NCBI RefSeq assembly: GCF_000209735.1
Contig: NC_021002.1
Location: 77,184-115,056 of the forward strand
DNA length: 37,873 nt
Origin: Mycoplasmopsis fermentans PG18
GTDB lineage: Bacteria; Bacillota_I; Bacilli_A; Mycoplasmatales; Metamycoplasmataceae
Reading direction: 5' to 3'
Shown here in pieces: positions 36,997-37,873 of the stretch (position 1 is the first letter of the stretch; each line of letters begins with the position of its first letter). Below the pieces are notes generated by a model. It was not told where the DNA came from, ran no database searches, and saw only the letters and a program-made list of their open reading frames with translations. Both the position numbers and the translations under genes were made by a program.

Positions 36997-37873
36997 TTAA
37001 AATTCTTTAATTATGTCAGGATTTTCTAAATAACTTAATAAAGAAACATGAGTTATTCCATCTTGATCTATTCAGTTATTTTTTTCGCTATAATCAACAA
37101 TAACTTTTCTAAAGTTGTTGTTAGTTAAAAAGAATGGTCTCAATTCTCTTTCTTTAACTTCTTGATTGTTTAAAGAAGTTGTTACTTGAAAATATACTTT
37201 TGTATTGAAATTTTGTGCTATAAAATCTATTTCATATTGATTATTAATTCATTGATTATTAATATTATTTTTTTGATTAATTGCCCCATAACTAATATCG
37301 AAGTAATTTATTTTTAGAGCATTAAAAAAGGCGTTTTCGATTAATTGACCTTGTCCTAGATTTCTAAAATTGAGAGCTACATTTCTTAATCCGTTGTCAA
37401 CAAAATAGTATTTATATTGACCCGAAAGAAGTTTTAAACCTTTAATATCATATTTTCTTATTTTATCTATTAAGAAAGAATCTTCTAGTGCATCTAATAT
37501 TTTATCTATTTGATAAGTAGAAGTCTTTTTATTATTTAAAGAATTAAAAGAGTTGGCAATTCTACTTGAATTACATTGAGATGAAACTATTGAAGCAAGA
37601 TATTCAACTATGTTTAAAACATCTTGAGTACTATTAAGTTTATGTCTCTCAACAATGTCATTAACATAAACATTTGTTAAAAGATCTTTTAATATTTGTT
37701 TCTTTTCTTTTTCATTATCTACTAAAACTACTTCAGGCATACCACCATAAAGAGAATATAAATTTCAAGCTTCATTTATATCAAGATTACTAAAGTTTAA
37801 ATATTCTTGAAATGATAAAGGCAAAACATTAATCTCCATACCTCGACCTGCAAAAGTAGTAGCTATATCTTTG
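36997..37873 (-). CDS. DUF4143/AAA_14-type ATPase, N-terminal part outside window
   Basis: The open minus-strand frame enters from the right edge with DIATTFAGRGMEINVLPLSF and QEYLNFSN, the segment that follows sensor 1 in AAA_14 ATPases. It continues through AWNLYSLYGGMPEVVLVDNE, the DUF4143 helical part (DVLNIVEYLASIVSSQCNSS, YYFVDNGLRNVALNF) and a nuclease-like end (QYEIDFIAQNFNTKVYFQVT), to TAA at 36997. Trp codons TGA occur at 37249 and 37066-37068. About 290 residues are visible and appear undamaged, unlike the relative at 15621-16916. The EIDFIA-KVYFQVT pattern resembles the PD-(D/E)XK core typical of these C-terminal domains. Its biological role is not established. Confidence 0.85.

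Overview
The window is a low-GC (A+T rich) chromosome segment from a wall-less mollicute, most likely a hominis-clade Mycoplasma (Mycoplasmopsis/Metamycoplasma). The decisive sign is that TGA is read as tryptophan. At least fifteen conserved proteins (ThiI's neighbour, OppB/OppC, both ABC transporter subunits, S7, EF-G, MetK, DnaB, GdpP, thioredoxin, UvrC and others) continue in frame through TGA at tryptophan-like positions, and all end at TAA or TAG. Species cannot be fixed by eye.

Layout. 1-574 is the 5' third of a 16S rRNA gene on the minus strand with its promoter. 825-3549 (minus) holds an EzrA-like coiled-coil membrane protein overlapping thiI, then rpmF. 4016-8482 (minus) is oppB-oppC-lipoprotein, an oligopeptide-type importer without its ATPases, preceded by ptsH. 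9008-11743 (minus) is an ABC-2 permease with its ATPase, then rpsO. 12468-15485 (plus) is the str operon rpsL-rpsG-fusA. 15621-16916 is a decayed DUF4143-type ATPase. 16962-17648 (minus) is a membrane protein, divergent from metK (plus). The metK leader looks like a compact SAM-I-type riboswitch. A 38-residue basic protein follows. 19561-20463 (minus) is rplJ-rplL with an L10 leader. 20687-25802 (minus) is the overlapping run gdpP-rplI-dnaB-CNNM/CorC.

The right third is more accessory and is decaying. It has a truncated unknown gene, a dead IS3-family element (27016-28136), a ClpB-like C-terminal remnant, a HAD phosphatase and nfo. Then come a lipoprotein pseudogene, a membrane protein with a long acidic tail, a thioredoxin, uvrC with a 3' frameshift, a broken 6-phospho-beta-glucosidase, a small membrane protein, and a DUF4143-type ATPase cut by the window edge.

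Main signals for a second look: the metK leader; a dispersed ~55-bp palindromic repeat found three times; three genes whose TATAAT box lies 7-9 nt before the start codon (probable leaderless mRNAs); the strongly signposted 38-residue ORF next to metK; and a concentration of one-base frameshifts at A/T runs. I saw no CRISPR array, tRNA gene, prophage or defence island. No complete novel multi-gene system is evident.
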